Positions 1 through 9,386 of a stretch of 64,000 nucleotides of DNA are shown piece after piece; the stretch's first letter is position 1; the number at the start of each line of letters is the position of its first letter. The notes below the pieces were generated by a model. It worked only from the letters and a program-made list of their open reading frames with translations, did no database searches and had not been told where the DNA came from. Source of the DNA: Halalkalibacter alkalisediminis (GTDB taxonomy: Bacteria > Bacillota > Bacilli > Bacillales > Bacillaceae_D). Where the stretch lies: positions 33,289-97,288 of the forward strand of contig NZ_JAQQWT010000012.1 in assembly GCF_028610705.1 (NCBI RefSeq), read 5' to 3'. Both the position numbers and the translations under genes were made by a program.

Positions 1-350
1 AATGCTGTAAGAACTGCCATATTCGCTAAATAACCACTAGAAAATAACAAAGATGCTTCTGTTTTCTTAAAGCTTGCAATCCGTTCTTCCAGCTTTTCAT
101 GCCATTCCGTATTACCTGTCGTCAGCCTTGAGCCACTGCTCCCTACGCCGAATTTATGTAAGATCGTTTCAGCTGCGTAAACTAATTGTTGTTCTGTCGC
201 TAAACCTAAATAATTATTCGATGAAAACACGATTTGTTTTTGATCATCTATATACACTTTTGTACGAGGGGCCGTATTCATCGTACGTAATTTCCGATAC
301 AAACCAGCCTCTTTCGTTTTTTCTAGTCGCTGGCTTAGCCATTCATTCAT
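1..350 (-). CDS. bioF: 8-amino-7-oxononanoate synthase (BioF), N-terminal part, cut by window edge
   Basis: About 116 N-terminal residues of the PLP enzyme that condenses pimeloyl-CoA with alanine in biotin synthesis. The translation shows the typical N-terminus of the alpha-oxoamine synthase family, with SSNNYLGL near residue 40 and a GSSGSRLTTG stretch near residue 75. The ATG at 350-348 overlaps the TAA stop of bioA (TAATG), so the two genes are translationally coupled. The active-site lysine lies beyond the window. Operon order bioW-bioA-bioF is the usual Bacillus order. Assignment is secure because of context and motif, but the gene is incomplete here. Confidence 0.9.
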   Translation of the reverse strand, partial: MNEWLSQRLEKTKEAGLYRKLRTMNTAPRTKVYIDDQKQIVFSSNNYLGLATEQQLVYAAETILHKFGVGSSGSRLTTGNTEWHEKLEERIASFKKTEASLLFSSGYLANMAVLTA

Positions 351-1696
351 TACAACTCACCATTTGTGATTACATTTATCGCTTCTTTCATAATAGTGAC
401 CATTTCTTCCAACTCCGTTTTTGTGCTTACAAGCGGAGGCATAAAGACAATCACATCGCCCATTGGCCTTGTTAACATCCCTAATTCTCTCATTTTTAAA
501 GACACTTGATAGCCCACTCTTTTTTCAACTGGATAAGGTTCTTTTGTTTCCTTTGACTGAACAAGTTCGATTCCGCACATAAATCCAAGCTGTCTAATAT
601 CGCCAACATGAGCGAGTGTTTGTAGATCATCAAGAACTTCTCTCAGCTCCTCGGCTTTTTGGGCGACCTGCTCTACGATTTTTTCTGCTTCAAACAAGCG
701 GATATTCTCAAGAGCTACTGCACATCCAAGCTGATTTCCTGTATAAGAATGACCATGGAAAAAAGTTTTTTGCGTTTGGTAGTCATCATAAAATGCTTCA
801 TAGATTTCCTCTGTTGTATATGTAACAGCAATCGGTAAATATCCTCCGGTAATCCCCTTCCCTGCAGCCATGATGTCTGGTTGTACACCCTCGTGTTCAC
901 AGGCAAACATTTTCCCCGTCCGCCCGAAGCCCGTTGCGACTTCATCCACAATCATTAAAACTTGATATTTGGTGCAAAGCTCACGAACACCAGCTAAAAA
1001 TCCTTCTGGCATCACAATCATCCCACCAGCCCCTTGGACGATTGATTCAATTGAAAGGGCAGCTATTTCTTGGTGTCTGTCTATAAGTAAACGTTCAAGA
1101 GCTTGCAAGCATTCATCTCGACATTGAGTCGGATCCTCTTCTAAAGAACGATACACGTTCGGAATAGGAGCTTTAAAACTCTCAAACATCAATGGACCAT
1201 ATACATGATGAAAAAGCTCAATTGCTCCAATACTTACTGCACCAATCGTATCGCCATGATAACCATTTCGCATCGAGATAAATTTTTGTTTCTCTGGTTG
1301 GCCAATATTCTTCCAATACTGAAAGGCCATTTTAAGAGCAATTTCCATGGCTTCCGCTCCACTATCGGAATAAAAAACACGAGTTAATTTTTCAGGACTT
1401 ATAGCAATTAGCTTTTCTGCAAGTTCTGTTGCTGGCACATTCGTCATTCCAAGCAAGGTCGAATGTGCAATTTTATCAAGCTGTTTCTTAATTGCGTTAT
1501 CAAGCTCTTTTTTTCTATGTCCATGTACATTAAGCCAAACGGAGGAAAATCCGTCATAATACTCCTTGCCATTAATGTCTTTTACCTTAATTCCCTTCCC
1601 ACTCTCAATGATTAAAGGGTTTTCATTATAGTCTTTCATTTGAGTAAAAGGCAGCCATAAATACTTTTTACTTTTTTCAATTAATTGCTCTGTCAT
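350..1696 (-). CDS. bioA: Adenosylmethionine-8-amino-7-oxononanoate aminotransferase (BioA)
   Basis: Class III PLP aminotransferase of 448 residues, the normal family length. It transfers an amino group to KAPA to give DAPA, the second step after BioW/BioF in biotin synthesis. Visible features: N-terminal [10 protein letters not shown], substrate-binding [10 protein letters not shown] near residue 51, the cofactor-phosphate loop [16 protein letters not shown] near 109, [11 protein letters not shown] near 251 and the Schiff-base lysine in [10 protein letters not shown] (about K280). Its start lies inside the 3-prime end of bioW and its stop overlaps the bioF start, which indicates tight translational coupling. 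Cytosolic. No anomaly seen. Confidence 0.96.
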   Translation of the reverse strand: MTEQLIEKSKKYLWLPFTQMKDYNENPLIIESGKGIKVKDINGKEYYDGFSSVWLNVHGHRKKELDNAIKKQLDKIAHSTLLGMTNVPATELAEKLIAISPEKLTRVFYSDSGAEAMEIALKMAFQYWKNIGQPEKQKFISMRNGYHGDTIGAVSIGAIELFHHVYGPLMFESFKAPIPNVYRSLEEDPTQCRDECLQALERLLIDRHQEIAALSIESIVQGAGGMIVMPEGFLAGVRELCTKYQVLMIVDEVATGFGRTGKMFACEHEGVQPDIMAAGKGITGGYLPIAVTYTTEEIYEAFYDDYQTQKTFFHGHSYTGNQLGCAVALENIRLFEAEKIVEQVAQKAEELREVLDDLQTLAHVGDIRQLGFMCGIELVQSKETKEPYPVEKRVGYQVSLKMRELGMLTRPMGDVIVFMPPLVSTKTELEEMVTIMKEAINVITNGEL

Positions 1697-2462
1697 CGTC
1701 TTCCCCCCATTGAATCAAAATTGGCTGTTTCTCGAGATAGGAAATATATGTACTTACATTTTGTATACCATCAACAAAAAAGATTCTACACCCTTGCTCA
1801 TCACCATATTCTTTTAATCTCGTAATTCGTTGATAACCAATTTTTTTACTAGCAACATATCCTGTAATGTAGTCAGGATCATCTGACCAACATAATTCTG
1901 CAATCGTTGCAGGATGATCACATACCTTAGTTGCAAGAACAAGTGCCTCCTTTAGTCTAGAACTTGGTGGTATGTGTTGGTGAATAGCCCACTTCTCAAA
2001 GTTAGATGGAAGCCAATCCATTCTGGACACTCGTACACCTTTTTCATTCCAATTGTCCAAACGCTGACCTGTTTGAATATCCAACAATATAGCCCCCCTA
2101 ATACTAGAACATTCAGCTATTACCTCGTACGCTTTTTCTACAATTCTTTTTGGGACACCAGAATTTTCTAAAATTCTTCTTGCTAAAGCCTGCCCGCATT
2201 CTACTGATTCTACTTCATTCGTTTGAACTTCAAGTGGTTTAACTAGGTTGATAGGTTCATGAATCAATTCCACTTGTACTTGAAAGAAATCAGGCTTACC
2301 CCTTGAATGAGTAATGGCCTTTTCCACTAACTCATTCACTGCATACTTGATCGTATCGTACGTTGAAATCATTTCCCCACCTGAAATATGCTTCCCACCA
2401 TTTTCATGCGAATTATGCTTGGCAGCCCTCATCCTAACACTATAAAACGGATCACCTTGCAA
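1677..2462 (-). CDS. bioW: 6-carboxyhexanoate--CoA ligase (pimeloyl-CoA synthetase, BioW)
   Basis: Activates free pimelate to pimeloyl-CoA, the Bacillus route into biotin. Conserved BioW segments are plain: [52 protein letters not shown] and QPILIQW. I chose a TTG start at 2462 because AAAGGAGGG stands seven bases before it. The upstream ATG at 2546 has no ribosome site and would add 28 residues that look unlike the family. The resulting length of 261 residues fits BioW. The stop overlaps the bioA start. First gene of the operon, behind a BirA-like operator. Confidence 0.95.
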   Translation of the reverse strand: MQGDPFYSVRMRAAKHNSHENGGKHISGGEMISTYDTIKYAVNELVEKAITHSRGKPDFFQVQVELIHEPINLVKPLEVQTNEVESVECGQALARRILENSGVPKRIVEKAYEVIAECSSIRGAILLDIQTGQRLDNWNEKGVRVSRMDWLPSNFEKWAIHQHIPPSSRLKEALVLATKVCDHPATIAELCWSDDPDYITGYVASKKIGYQRITRLKEYGDEQGCRIFFVDGIQNVSTYISYLEKQPILIQWGEDDDRAIN

Positions 2463-2558
2463 ACGGTCTCCCTCCTTTGTTTTTTGTGCATTGGAAGAAT
2501 AAGAGGTATTATGAGAGAATATTTTTAAATCCAATGTTTTATTCAATTGATCAAGATT

Positions 2559-2624
2559 AATTGTTAACCTTTATTTTTAATTAGTTAACAATTGGAGTTT
2601 ATTATTTTTATTCTTTTTTGTCAA
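2559..2624 (-). promoter_or_regulatory. bio operon promoter with BirA-type operator
   Basis: On the minus strand TTGACA (2624-2619) is followed after exactly 17 bases by TAAACT (2601-2596), a plausible sigma-A promoter. Just downstream lies the perfect inverted repeat AATTGTTAAC-N15-GTTAACAATT (2559-2568 and 2584-2593). This matches the known Gram-positive BirA operator (TTGTTAAC-N14/15-GTTAACAA). Its place at the expected transcription start and about 100 bases before bioW implies repression by biotinoyl-AMP-bound BirA. The motif is seen directly; regulation is inferred. Confidence 0.85.
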
Positions 2625-2783
2625 TGCGTTTTACCAACCTAGTTCCACGATTTACGCGATTTCTAAAAAACCACTTTTAAATTTAATTCTGTTTACAGCG
2701 TTTAGTTGTTCTTCTAGACTAGGACTATCGAATAGATATCGCTTCTATCTCTATCATTAGACTGACATTTCTTTTACATAGAT

Positions 2784-2813
2784 AAAGGCACACAATGTTA
2801 GCCATTGTGTGCC
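2784..2813 (-). terminator. Hairpin/terminator after the 25-residue ORF
   Basis: Perfect 11-bp stem GGCACACAATG / CATTGTGTGCC around a TTAGC loop, with only a short T run on the minus strand. It closes the small minus-strand ORF 2839-2916. Confidence 0.55.
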
Positions 2814-2838
2814 TTGCTTTCACCTATTTGTCATTGCT

Positions 2839-2916
2839 TTATTGAAAAAATATCGTAAAGGTAAGGACCAGTAAAGTAAAAATTCCTGGGTTCTTAAGTT
2901 TCTTATTTGCCATCAT
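2839..2916 (-). CDS. 25-residue hydrophobic peptide, unknown
   Basis: A very short ORF, MMANKKLKNPG followed by the hydrophobic run IFTLLVLTFTIFF and a final Q. AGGAGG sits six bases before the ATG, an excellent ribosome site, and a hairpin follows the stop, so it looks like a complete monocistronic unit. The product would have a positively charged N-terminus and one membrane segment, like many Bacillus membrane microproteins (sporulation peptides, toxin-like peptides). I do not recognise the family. It lies between ppdK and bioW, both on the same strand. Confidence 0.5.
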   Translation of the reverse strand: MMANKKLKNPGIFTLLVLTFTIFFQ

Positions 2917-3122
2917 TATTACCTCCTGGACATGAATTTTTTTGTTAAATTAATCGTAACAGCGATCCTCTGAACTGTATGTATTTTTGTCAGGTAACCT
3001 AACAGCTAAATATATATTTAATATACATGTTTTATAGTTGAAAAAACATTTGAAAACAATTTACACAATATTATTAAGGACTTGACTTCTTCTAGCTTCG
3101 TTGCGTCACAGCCTCTATCAAA

Positions 3123-3148
3123 CAAAAAGCTGCCCAAATGGGCAGCTT
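3123..3148 (-). terminator. Terminator of the ppsR-ppdK operon
   Basis: Stem AAGCTGCCC / GGGCAGCTT with a four-base loop and a T run on the minus strand, 13 bases after the ppdK stop. Confidence 0.85.
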
Positions 3149-3160
3149 CCGTGACCTATA

Positions 3161-5830
3161 TTAAACTCGAACTTTAACAACCGACTGTCTTAACTCACTC
3201 TTAATACTCGCTTGTGCTGCTGCCAGGCGTGCAAGTGGTACACGGTACGGGGAGCAACTAACATAATCAAGTCCTACTTCATGGCAGAATTGGATAGAAT
3301 GTTGTTCCCCACCATGTTCACCGCAAATCCCTGTTTTCAAGCCAGGCTTCGTTCCTCTACCAAGTTTCACACCTGTTTCTACTAGCTTTCCAACGCCTTC
3401 TTGATCAAGAGTCGCGAATGGATTTTCTGGTAGTGTTTTGTTCTCAATATAAGCCTGAAGGAATTTTCCTTCTGCGTCATCACGGCTATATCCAAAAGTC
3501 GTTTGCGTTAAGTCATTCGTGCCAAAGGAGAAGAAGTCAGCTTCTTCAGCAATCTGGTCAGCCGTTAGGGCTGCACGTGGCACTTCAATCATTGTTCCAA
3601 TCAGATAGTTGAAATCTAGCCCTGTTTCTTCCTTCACTTGCAGTCCGACATTCATTACCAATTGGCGCATCTCTTTTAACTCATTCACATGGCCTACTAG
3701 AGGAATCATGATTTCAGGACTCACGTCAATGCCTTTTTCCATAACTTTCACAATCGCATAGAAAATGGCTTTTGCTTGCATGACATAGATCTCAGGGTGG
3801 CTCATTCCAAGTCGGCAGCCACGATGCCCTAGCATCGGATTCGATTCATCTAAGTGACGTACTTTCCGTAAAAGGTCTTCCTTCTCTTTTAGTTCTTTAG
3901 AAGTGGGATCTGTGATTTGAAGCTTTGTCACTTCGACCAGTAACTCTTCCTTGTCTGGTAAGAACTCATGAAGTGGAGGATCTAATAAACGAATGGTGAC
4001 AGGGTGTCCCTGCATTACTTCAAAAATCCCCTCAAAATCTTCTTGTTGCATAGGCAATAGCTTACTAAGAGCTTCTTCGCGCTCTGCGTAGCTGTCTGCT
4101 AGAATCATTTCTTGCACAATCGGGATTCGATGTGCATCCATAAACATGTGCTCTGTACGACATAATCCAATACCACCTGCGCCAAATTCAAAGGCTTTTC
4201 TCGCGTCTTCTGGGTTATCCGCATTAGCTCGTACGCCAAGTCTCCGCTCTTCATCTGCCCATGTAAGTAGTAATTGAAATTCATTCGAGAGCTTTGGTGC
4301 GATCATTGGAATTTCACCTAAAATAATTTCTCCTGTTGATCCATCAATCGTAATAATGTCCCCTTGCTTCACGACTGTGTCCCCTACTTTAAACTGCCTT
4401 GCTTTTACATCAATATTTAAAGATTCACACCCACAAATACAAGCTTTTCCCATTCCTCTTGCCACAACCGCTGCGTGACTGGTCATTCCTCCGCGGCTTG
4501 TAACTGTCGCTTTTGCAGCGACAATCCCATGAATATCGTCAGGAGTCGTTTCTGGACGGACCAAGATGACTTTTTGGTCATCCTTCGCCAATTTTTCTGC
4601 TTCATCTGCATCAAATACAACTTGCCCCGTTGCGGCTCCCGGAGAGGCTGGTAAACCTTTTGCAATTGGGTTCCGTTCAAATGAATCATCAATGCGACTA
4701 TGAAGAAGCTGATTTAACTGCTCAGGATCTACACGGAGAATCGCTTCTTTTTTGTTAATAATCTGTTCTCCCACTAATTCAACGGCTATACGAATCGCTG
4801 CTTCAGCTGTTCTTTTCCCAGTCCGAGTTTGGAGAATGAAGAGCTTCCCGCGTTCTACCGTAAATTCAATGTCCTGCATGTCTTGGTAATGCTTTTCTAG
4901 AAGATTACAAGTCTCAACAAACTGCTGATAGACTTCTGGCATTTCATTTTGAAGTGTCACAATCGGCTGAGGGGTGCGAATCCCTGCTACGACATCCTCA
5001 CCTTGCGCATTAATTAAATATTCTCCATAAAGCTTCGCTTCCCCAGTAGAAGGATTACGTGTAAACGCAACACCTGTACCCGAATCGTCTCCCATATTTC
5101 CAAACACCATACTTTGAATATTGACCGCTGTTCCAAGATGTCCAGGGATTTTTTGAAGACGACGGTAGACGATCGCACGTTGGTTATTCCAAGAATCAAA
5201 TACAGCACTAATCGATAGGAATAATTGCTCCTTCGGCTCTTCAGGAAAAGCTCTCTTCGCATACTTTTTCACGATTTCTTTATATCCTTTAATAACTTCT
5301 TTCCAATCCTCGGCTGACATTTCAGGATCTGTTTGATAGCCTTTTTCTTCCCTGATTTCTCCCAATAGTTGCTCAAAGTAAAAACCATCGATGTTTAAGA
5401 CCACATCACTAAACATTTGAATAAACCTGCGGTAAGAATCATACGCAAAACGAGCATTGTTTGTCAGCTCCGCCATCCCTTCCACCGTTTCATCATTCAT
5501 CCCAAGGTTTAAAACAGTATCCATCATCCCTGGCATCGAATGGACAGCACCAGAGCGGACAGAGACGAGCAATGGATTAGACGGATCGCCAAGTCTTTTC
5601 CCTGTTTGATCTTCTAAATTTTGAAGAGCTTTTAAGACTTGAAGTTCGATCTTGGATGGAAGTGATTTATCTGCATCGTAATAAGCATTACAAGCTTCCG
5701 TTGAAATGGTAAACCCATAAGGAACAGGCAAACCGATTCGCGTCATTTCTGCCAGATTTGCTCCCTTCCCTCCTAATAGTTCCTTTTTCTTGCCGTTCCC
5801 CTCATTGAACATAAATACAAATTTATTCAT
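3161..5830 (-). CDS. ppdK: Pyruvate, phosphate dikinase
   Basis: Interconverts pyruvate + ATP + Pi and PEP + AMP + PPi. At 889 residues it has the full three-domain length: N-terminal ATP-grasp domain (GGKGANLAEMTRIGLPVP near 20, SVRSGA near 91), the swivelling phosphohistidine domain with GGMTSHAAVVARGMGKACIC near 450, and the C-terminal PEP/pyruvate TIM barrel (GTNDLTQTTFGYSRDDAEGKF, ICGEHGG). The His of GGMTSH is the catalytic phospho-carrier and the Thr two residues before it is the known regulatory phosphorylation site of PDRP, whose gene lies 4 bases upstream. The ribosome site GAGGGGAG is embedded in the ppsR end. Confidence 0.97.
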   Translation of the reverse strand: MNKFVFMFNEGNGKKKELLGGKGANLAEMTRIGLPVPYGFTISTEACNAYYDADKSLPSKIELQVLKALQNLEDQTGKRLGDPSNPLLVSVRSGAVHSMPGMMDTVLNLGMNDETVEGMAELTNNARFAYDSYRRFIQMFSDVVLNIDGFYFEQLLGEIREEKGYQTDPEMSAEDWKEVIKGYKEIVKKYAKRAFPEEPKEQLFLSISAVFDSWNNQRAIVYRRLQKIPGHLGTAVNIQSMVFGNMGDDSGTGVAFTRNPSTGEAKLYGEYLINAQGEDVVAGIRTPQPIVTLQNEMPEVYQQFVETCNLLEKHYQDMQDIEFTVERGKLFILQTRTGKRTAEAAIRIAVELVGEQIINKKEAILRVDPEQLNQLLHSRIDDSFERNPIAKGLPASPGAATGQVVFDADEAEKLAKDDQKVILVRPETTPDDIHGIVAAKATVTSRGGMTSHAAVVARGMGKACICGCESLNIDVKARQFKVGDTVVKQGDIITIDGSTGEIILGEIPMIAPKLSNEFQLLLTWADEERRLGVRANADNPEDARKAFEFGAGGIGLCRTEHMFMDAHRIPIVQEMILADSYAEREEALSKLLPMQQEDFEGIFEVMQGHPVTIRLLDPPLHEFLPDKEELLVEVTKLQITDPTSKELKEKEDLLRKVRHLDESNPMLGHRGCRLGMSHPEIYVMQAKAIFYAIVKVMEKGIDVSPEIMIPLVGHVNELKEMRQLVMNVGLQVKEETGLDFNYLIGTMIEVPRAALTADQIAEEADFFSFGTNDLTQTTFGYSRDDAEGKFLQAYIENKTLPENPFATLDQEGVGKLVETGVKLGRGTKPGLKTGICGEHGGEQHSIQFCHEVGLDYVSCSPYRVPLARLAAAQASIKSELRQSVVKVRV

Positions 5831-5834
5831 TCTA

Positions 5835-6647
5835 TCAAACTCCCCTCTTTTTTAACATTGCTAATAGAACATCGGCCGTCTCTTCTACTGCCTTGTTTGA
5901 GACGTTAATAATAGGACAACCTATACGTTTCATGATCTTCTCCGCATAATCTAATTCTTCCAAGATCCGGTCGAAATCTGCGTAATTCGCAACCGGCATC
6001 AAGCCTAAATGTTTTAATCGTTCCTTCCGAATTTCATTTAATTTATCTGGTGTGATTACTAGCCCCACACATTTATTTCTCGGCAGTTCAAACAGTTCAC
6101 TAGGAGGTGCTACTTCTGGTACTAAAGGGACATTTGCTACCTTAAATCTCTTATGAGCCAAATACATAGAAAGGGGTGTTTTCGATGTCCGAGAAACACC
6201 AATTAACACAATATCGGCCCGTTTAAGCCCTCGTACATCTTGACCATCATCATATTTTACGGCGAACTCAACCGCTTCCACTCTTCGAAAATAGTTATCA
6301 TCTAATTTCCGCATGAGCCTTGGTTCCCGTTTAGGGTCTTTATTAAATTTTTTTGCAAAAGCTTCCATAAGAGGATTCATTAGATCGATCGCTGTGATTC
6401 CTTCTTCTTTAGCCTTCCCATCTAAATATTGTTTTAACTCAGGGATGACGATCGTGTAGGCAATGATCGAATGACTATATTTTGCAACAGCGATGATGTT
6501 CTCAAGATCTTTGATGTCCTCTACAAAGGAATAATGTTGAATTTCAACATTTCCCCCATTAAATTGTGTAGCAACGGCTCTCACCATCAACTCAGCCGTT
6601 TCTCCAACTGAGTCAGAAACAACGTAGACCATTTCCTTATTATTCAC
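5835..6647 (-). CDS. ppsR: Pyruvate, phosphate dikinase regulatory protein (bifunctional kinase/phosphorylase, DUF299)
   Basis: Regulator of 270 residues that uses ADP to phosphorylate and inactivate the Thr next to the catalytic His of PpdK and uses Pi to reverse it. The family hallmarks are present: N-terminal VVSDSVGETAE, and the P-loop-like GVSRTSKTPLSMYLA near residue 150, the nucleotide site of the family. I chose the GTG start because AAGGGGG precedes it by six bases; it is also the first codon of the open frame. It is transcribed immediately before ppdK, so enzyme and switch are made together. Confidence 0.94.
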   Translation of the reverse strand: MNNKEMVYVVSDSVGETAELMVRAVATQFNGGNVEIQHYSFVEDIKDLENIIAVAKYSHSIIAYTIVIPELKQYLDGKAKEEGITAIDLMNPLMEAFAKKFNKDPKREPRLMRKLDDNYFRRVEAVEFAVKYDDGQDVRGLKRADIVLIGVSRTSKTPLSMYLAHKRFKVANVPLVPEVAPPSELFELPRNKCVGLVITPDKLNEIRKERLKHLGLMPVANYADFDRILEELDYAEKIMKRIGCPIINVSNKAVEETADVLLAMLKKRGV

Positions 6648-7267
6648 ATTCGATCCCCCTTTTACGTTTGTATTCGTTTGTAAGTTTAGTAGCTTAGGTG
6701 AGCATTAGATATGTACTCCAGTCATTTAAAACATTAGGAGTTGGCTTATAACTGCAATGTTTGACAAACGGTCGTTTATTGTTTTTCAAACTTCCCCCAA
6801 TGATTCTAAATAAACCATTATGTTATAAATGCTTATTAAAACTAAAATGTGACATACTATATAACCGATAAAACTTAAATATGTTATACACTAAATTAAA
6901 TAGTATATTACCATTGACTAAGATGAGATACAACCCTTTTGTTTTATTTTCTTAAATAAACTGAATTTTCGCCTTTTTTACATCTACAAGAAATGATGAA
7001 TCGAGCTTTCTCAAGAACAAGGGTTGTAGATCATTTTTTCTAGTTGATTTGAACAAACTATTAATTCCTTTCTTGTTCTAATGTGTCTTTAGTAAGCGTC
7101 GACAACTAATGGCAACAAGTGTGTATCTTAATTGAGCTACTGAAATAATCACTTTTCAGGATTTCTAGAATTGAAAAAACCACCCAAAAAATAAAATTTC
7201 GAGTGGTTTATGACAAAGTAAAAAACATTTAAGTGTAAGAAAGGGCTATGTTTAAGGAGCGAAAATC
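6648..7267. other. Intergenic stretch upstream of ppsR
   Basis: About 620 A+T-rich bases without a convincing gene. It must contain the ppsR-ppdK promoter (minus strand), which I could not pinpoint. It holds the eutC-side terminator (7174-7209) and a plus-strand hairpin at 6982-7037: ATCTACAA / TTGTAGAT closing a 34-base interior that contains GAAA/TTTC, followed by CATTTTTTC. The hairpin could be a terminator of an unseen short plus-strand transcript. Confidence 0.5.
7174..7209 (-). terminator. Terminator of the eut operon
   Basis: Minus-strand stem AAACCACTC / GGGTGGTTT (one G-T pair) with a T run after it, about 60 bases past the eutC stop. Confidence 0.75.
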
Positions 7268-7981
7268 TTATAAAATCAAATTCACTCCGCTCGTTTTTTG
7301 TTCTAGCATTTTATGAATGATGGTACCAATATGGGCTGCCGCTTCGACTGGAGGGGTTCCACCGCGATGAATGTTCGAAATAACCATTCTACTCGATTCT
7401 TTTATCCCTTTTCGCGGTTGGTAACACATATAAGCGCTGAGTGATTTAGCCGTTACAAGACCGGGTCTCTCACCGATTAATAGAATGAAAGCATCTGGCT
7501 TTAACACTTCTCCTATTGCATCCATGCACCCTACTCTTCCTCCTTTTAAAAAGAACGGAGTCCCTGTTTCTAACCCATAGGATGAAAGTGAATCTTGTAA
7601 GGTAAGGAAAACATCTCTTACATTTTCTTCAATCGCACTAGCACTTAAACCATCTGAGATAACAATTTGGACCTGAGGATTTTTCATGCAGCACTCTTTT
7701 ATCCAATTCATTCCTTTTGTTGATAGAAGTCTCCCATGGTCTGGTCGTTTTAAATAGTTTTCCTTCGTTTCATAGCACGTGCTCACAGTAAATAAATCTA
7801 ATTGCTTTAATAGGTCCTCAGATACTTCTCCATATACTGAGTCAACGGCTGCAGCATGATCAATCCGAAAGGACAACACATCCTTCGTCAACGGCCTTGT
7901 TCCTGTTCGGCCTACTCCGATACGCGCAGGGGTAAATTCCTTTAATTTATTTACAGAGTACATGTCATTAGGTATGGTCAT
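7268..7981 (-). CDS. eutC: Ethanolamine ammonia-lyase small (light) subunit
   Basis: Small subunit (237 residues) of the adenosylcobalamin-dependent lyase that splits ethanolamine into acetaldehyde and ammonia. Conserved pieces are visible: TPARIGVGRTGTRPLT near residue 17, FRIDHAAAVDSVYGEV near 38, VISDGLSASAI near 107 and ERPGLVTAKSLSAYMCYQP near 172. Last gene of the eut run, 13 bases after eutB, with a terminator downstream. Shorter than enterobacterial EutC (about 295) because the N-terminal extension is missing, as in many Firmicutes. Works as EutBC complex in the cytoplasm. Confidence 0.95.
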   Translation of the reverse strand: MTIPNDMYSVNKLKEFTPARIGVGRTGTRPLTKDVLSFRIDHAAAVDSVYGEVSEDLLKQLDLFTVSTCYETKENYLKRPDHGRLLSTKGMNWIKECCMKNPQVQIVISDGLSASAIEENVRDVFLTLQDSLSSYGLETGTPFFLKGGRVGCMDAIGEVLKPDAFILLIGERPGLVTAKSLSAYMCYQPRKGIKESSRMVISNIHRGGTPPVEAAAHIGTIIHKMLEQKTSGVNLIL

Positions 7982-7994
7982 GTTTCCACTCCTT

Positions 7995-9365
7995 CTACCT
8001 CTTATTTAAGAATAACGTTGGATTACCAGCTAGATTTGTTAACGAACCGTTCCACATAATCCCTTGATTTTCTAACCATTTTTCAAAAACTGGTGTTGGC
8101 TTCGCACCTGAGATATTTCTTAATGTCGCAATGTCATGGTAGCTTAACGATTGATAATTTAACATACAATCATCGGCCATTGGGACACCAATCACGAAAT
8201 TCACTCCTGCTGATGTTAGTAACATACTCAGGTTATCCATGTCATTTTGATCCGCATCCATGTGGTTCGTATAACAAACGTCGACTCCCATCGGTAAGCC
8301 GTGCATTTTTCCCATAAAATGGTCTTCTAGTCCAGCACGAATGACTTGCTTGCTATTATACAAATACTCAGGTCCAATGAAACCAACAACTGTATTGACC
8401 AAGAACGGCTGATACTTTTTTGCGAAACCGTAGCATCTTGCTTCTAGTGTCACCTGATCAATATCAAAGTGTGCCTCCGATGAGAGTTCCGATCCTTGAC
8501 CTGTCTCAAAATACCAACGGTTTGAACCAGTTGCCGTTCCTTTTTGCTGAATTAGTGCGTTCGCTTCCTCAATTAAGGAAACAGAAATCCCAAATGATTC
8601 GTTTCCCGCTTGAGTACCTGCTAGACTTTGAAAAATCATATCGGCCGGAGCCCCTTTTTCAATCGCTCTCATTTGACTCGTTACGTGTGAAAGTACACAG
8701 TTTTGCGTAGGAATTGAAAATTGATCAATGATCTCTTTGGTTTCGCTCAATAGGGCAAATATATTATCTGTAGTATCGATTACTGGATTAATACCTATAA
8801 CCGCATCTCCAATTCCATAGCTTAAAGCTTCATATAGAGAGGCGCGCATTCCTTTTAAATGATCTGAAGGATGATTCGGTTGTGCTCTTGAAGCCAGCAC
8901 CCCCTTCTGACCGATTTGCGTTTGGCACGTTGTTAAAACCTCAATCTTTGATGCAGCTTGAATTAAGTCAAGATTGGACATCAGTTTTGTAACAGCTGCT
9001 ATCATCTCACTTGTTAATCCTTCACCTAGAGTCAATAGGTCTGTTCCAGATTGCAAATCACTTAAAATATATTCACGTAAATCGGCAACTGTCCAATCCT
9101 TCACTACTGCATACGTACTCTCTTGTACATTCTCTTCAATCACTCTCGACACTTCATCTTCTTCTGCTGATAGCAGTGGGTAATTACGGATATCAGCAAG
9201 TGTCAAATCGGCTAAAACAACTTTTGCCGCCATTCGCTCTTTCATGCTTTCGGCCGCAATCCCTGCAAGCTGATCTCCTGAGCGATCCTCATTTGCTTTT
9301 GCCAAAATTTCTTTCAAACTATGAAATTGATAGGTTCGCCCTAACAAAGTGGTTTGTTTAAACAT
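7995..9365 (-). CDS. eutB: Ethanolamine ammonia-lyase large (heavy) subunit
   Basis: Catalytic TIM-barrel subunit (456 residues, family size about 453) that binds ethanolamine and the lower face of coenzyme B12. Recognisable segments: MFKQTTLLGRTYQFHSLKE at the start, VIGINPVIDTTDN, SLAGTQAGNESFGI and MGVDVCYTNHMDADQNDMDN. I prefer the ATG at 9365 over the GTG at 9374 because GAGGTGA stands at correct distance before the ATG. The gene follows eutA by about 20 bases and precedes eutC by 13. The enzyme needs imported or made B12; no cobalamin genes are in the window. Confidence 0.96.
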   Translation of the reverse strand: MFKQTTLLGRTYQFHSLKEILAKANEDRSGDQLAGIAAESMKERMAAKVVLADLTLADIRNYPLLSAEEDEVSRVIEENVQESTYAVVKDWTVADLREYILSDLQSGTDLLTLGEGLTSEMIAAVTKLMSNLDLIQAASKIEVLTTCQTQIGQKGVLASRAQPNHPSDHLKGMRASLYEALSYGIGDAVIGINPVIDTTDNIFALLSETKEIIDQFSIPTQNCVLSHVTSQMRAIEKGAPADMIFQSLAGTQAGNESFGISVSLIEEANALIQQKGTATGSNRWYFETGQGSELSSEAHFDIDQVTLEARCYGFAKKYQPFLVNTVVGFIGPEYLYNSKQVIRAGLEDHFMGKMHGLPMGVDVCYTNHMDADQNDMDNLSMLLTSAGVNFVIGVPMADDCMLNYQSLSYHDIATLRNISGAKPTPVFEKWLENQGIMWNGSLTNLAGNPTLFLNKR

Positions 9366-9386
9366 CCTCTTCACCTCAAAAAATTA

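Noticed and set aside
74..475. Plus-strand ORF at the left edge
   Set aside because: Shadow of bioF/bioA on the other strand, without a ribosome site or family resemblance.
2462..2546. Longer BioW from the upstream ATG at 2546
   Set aside because: No ribosome site before it and the added residues do not resemble BioW; TTG 2462 has AAAGGAGGG.
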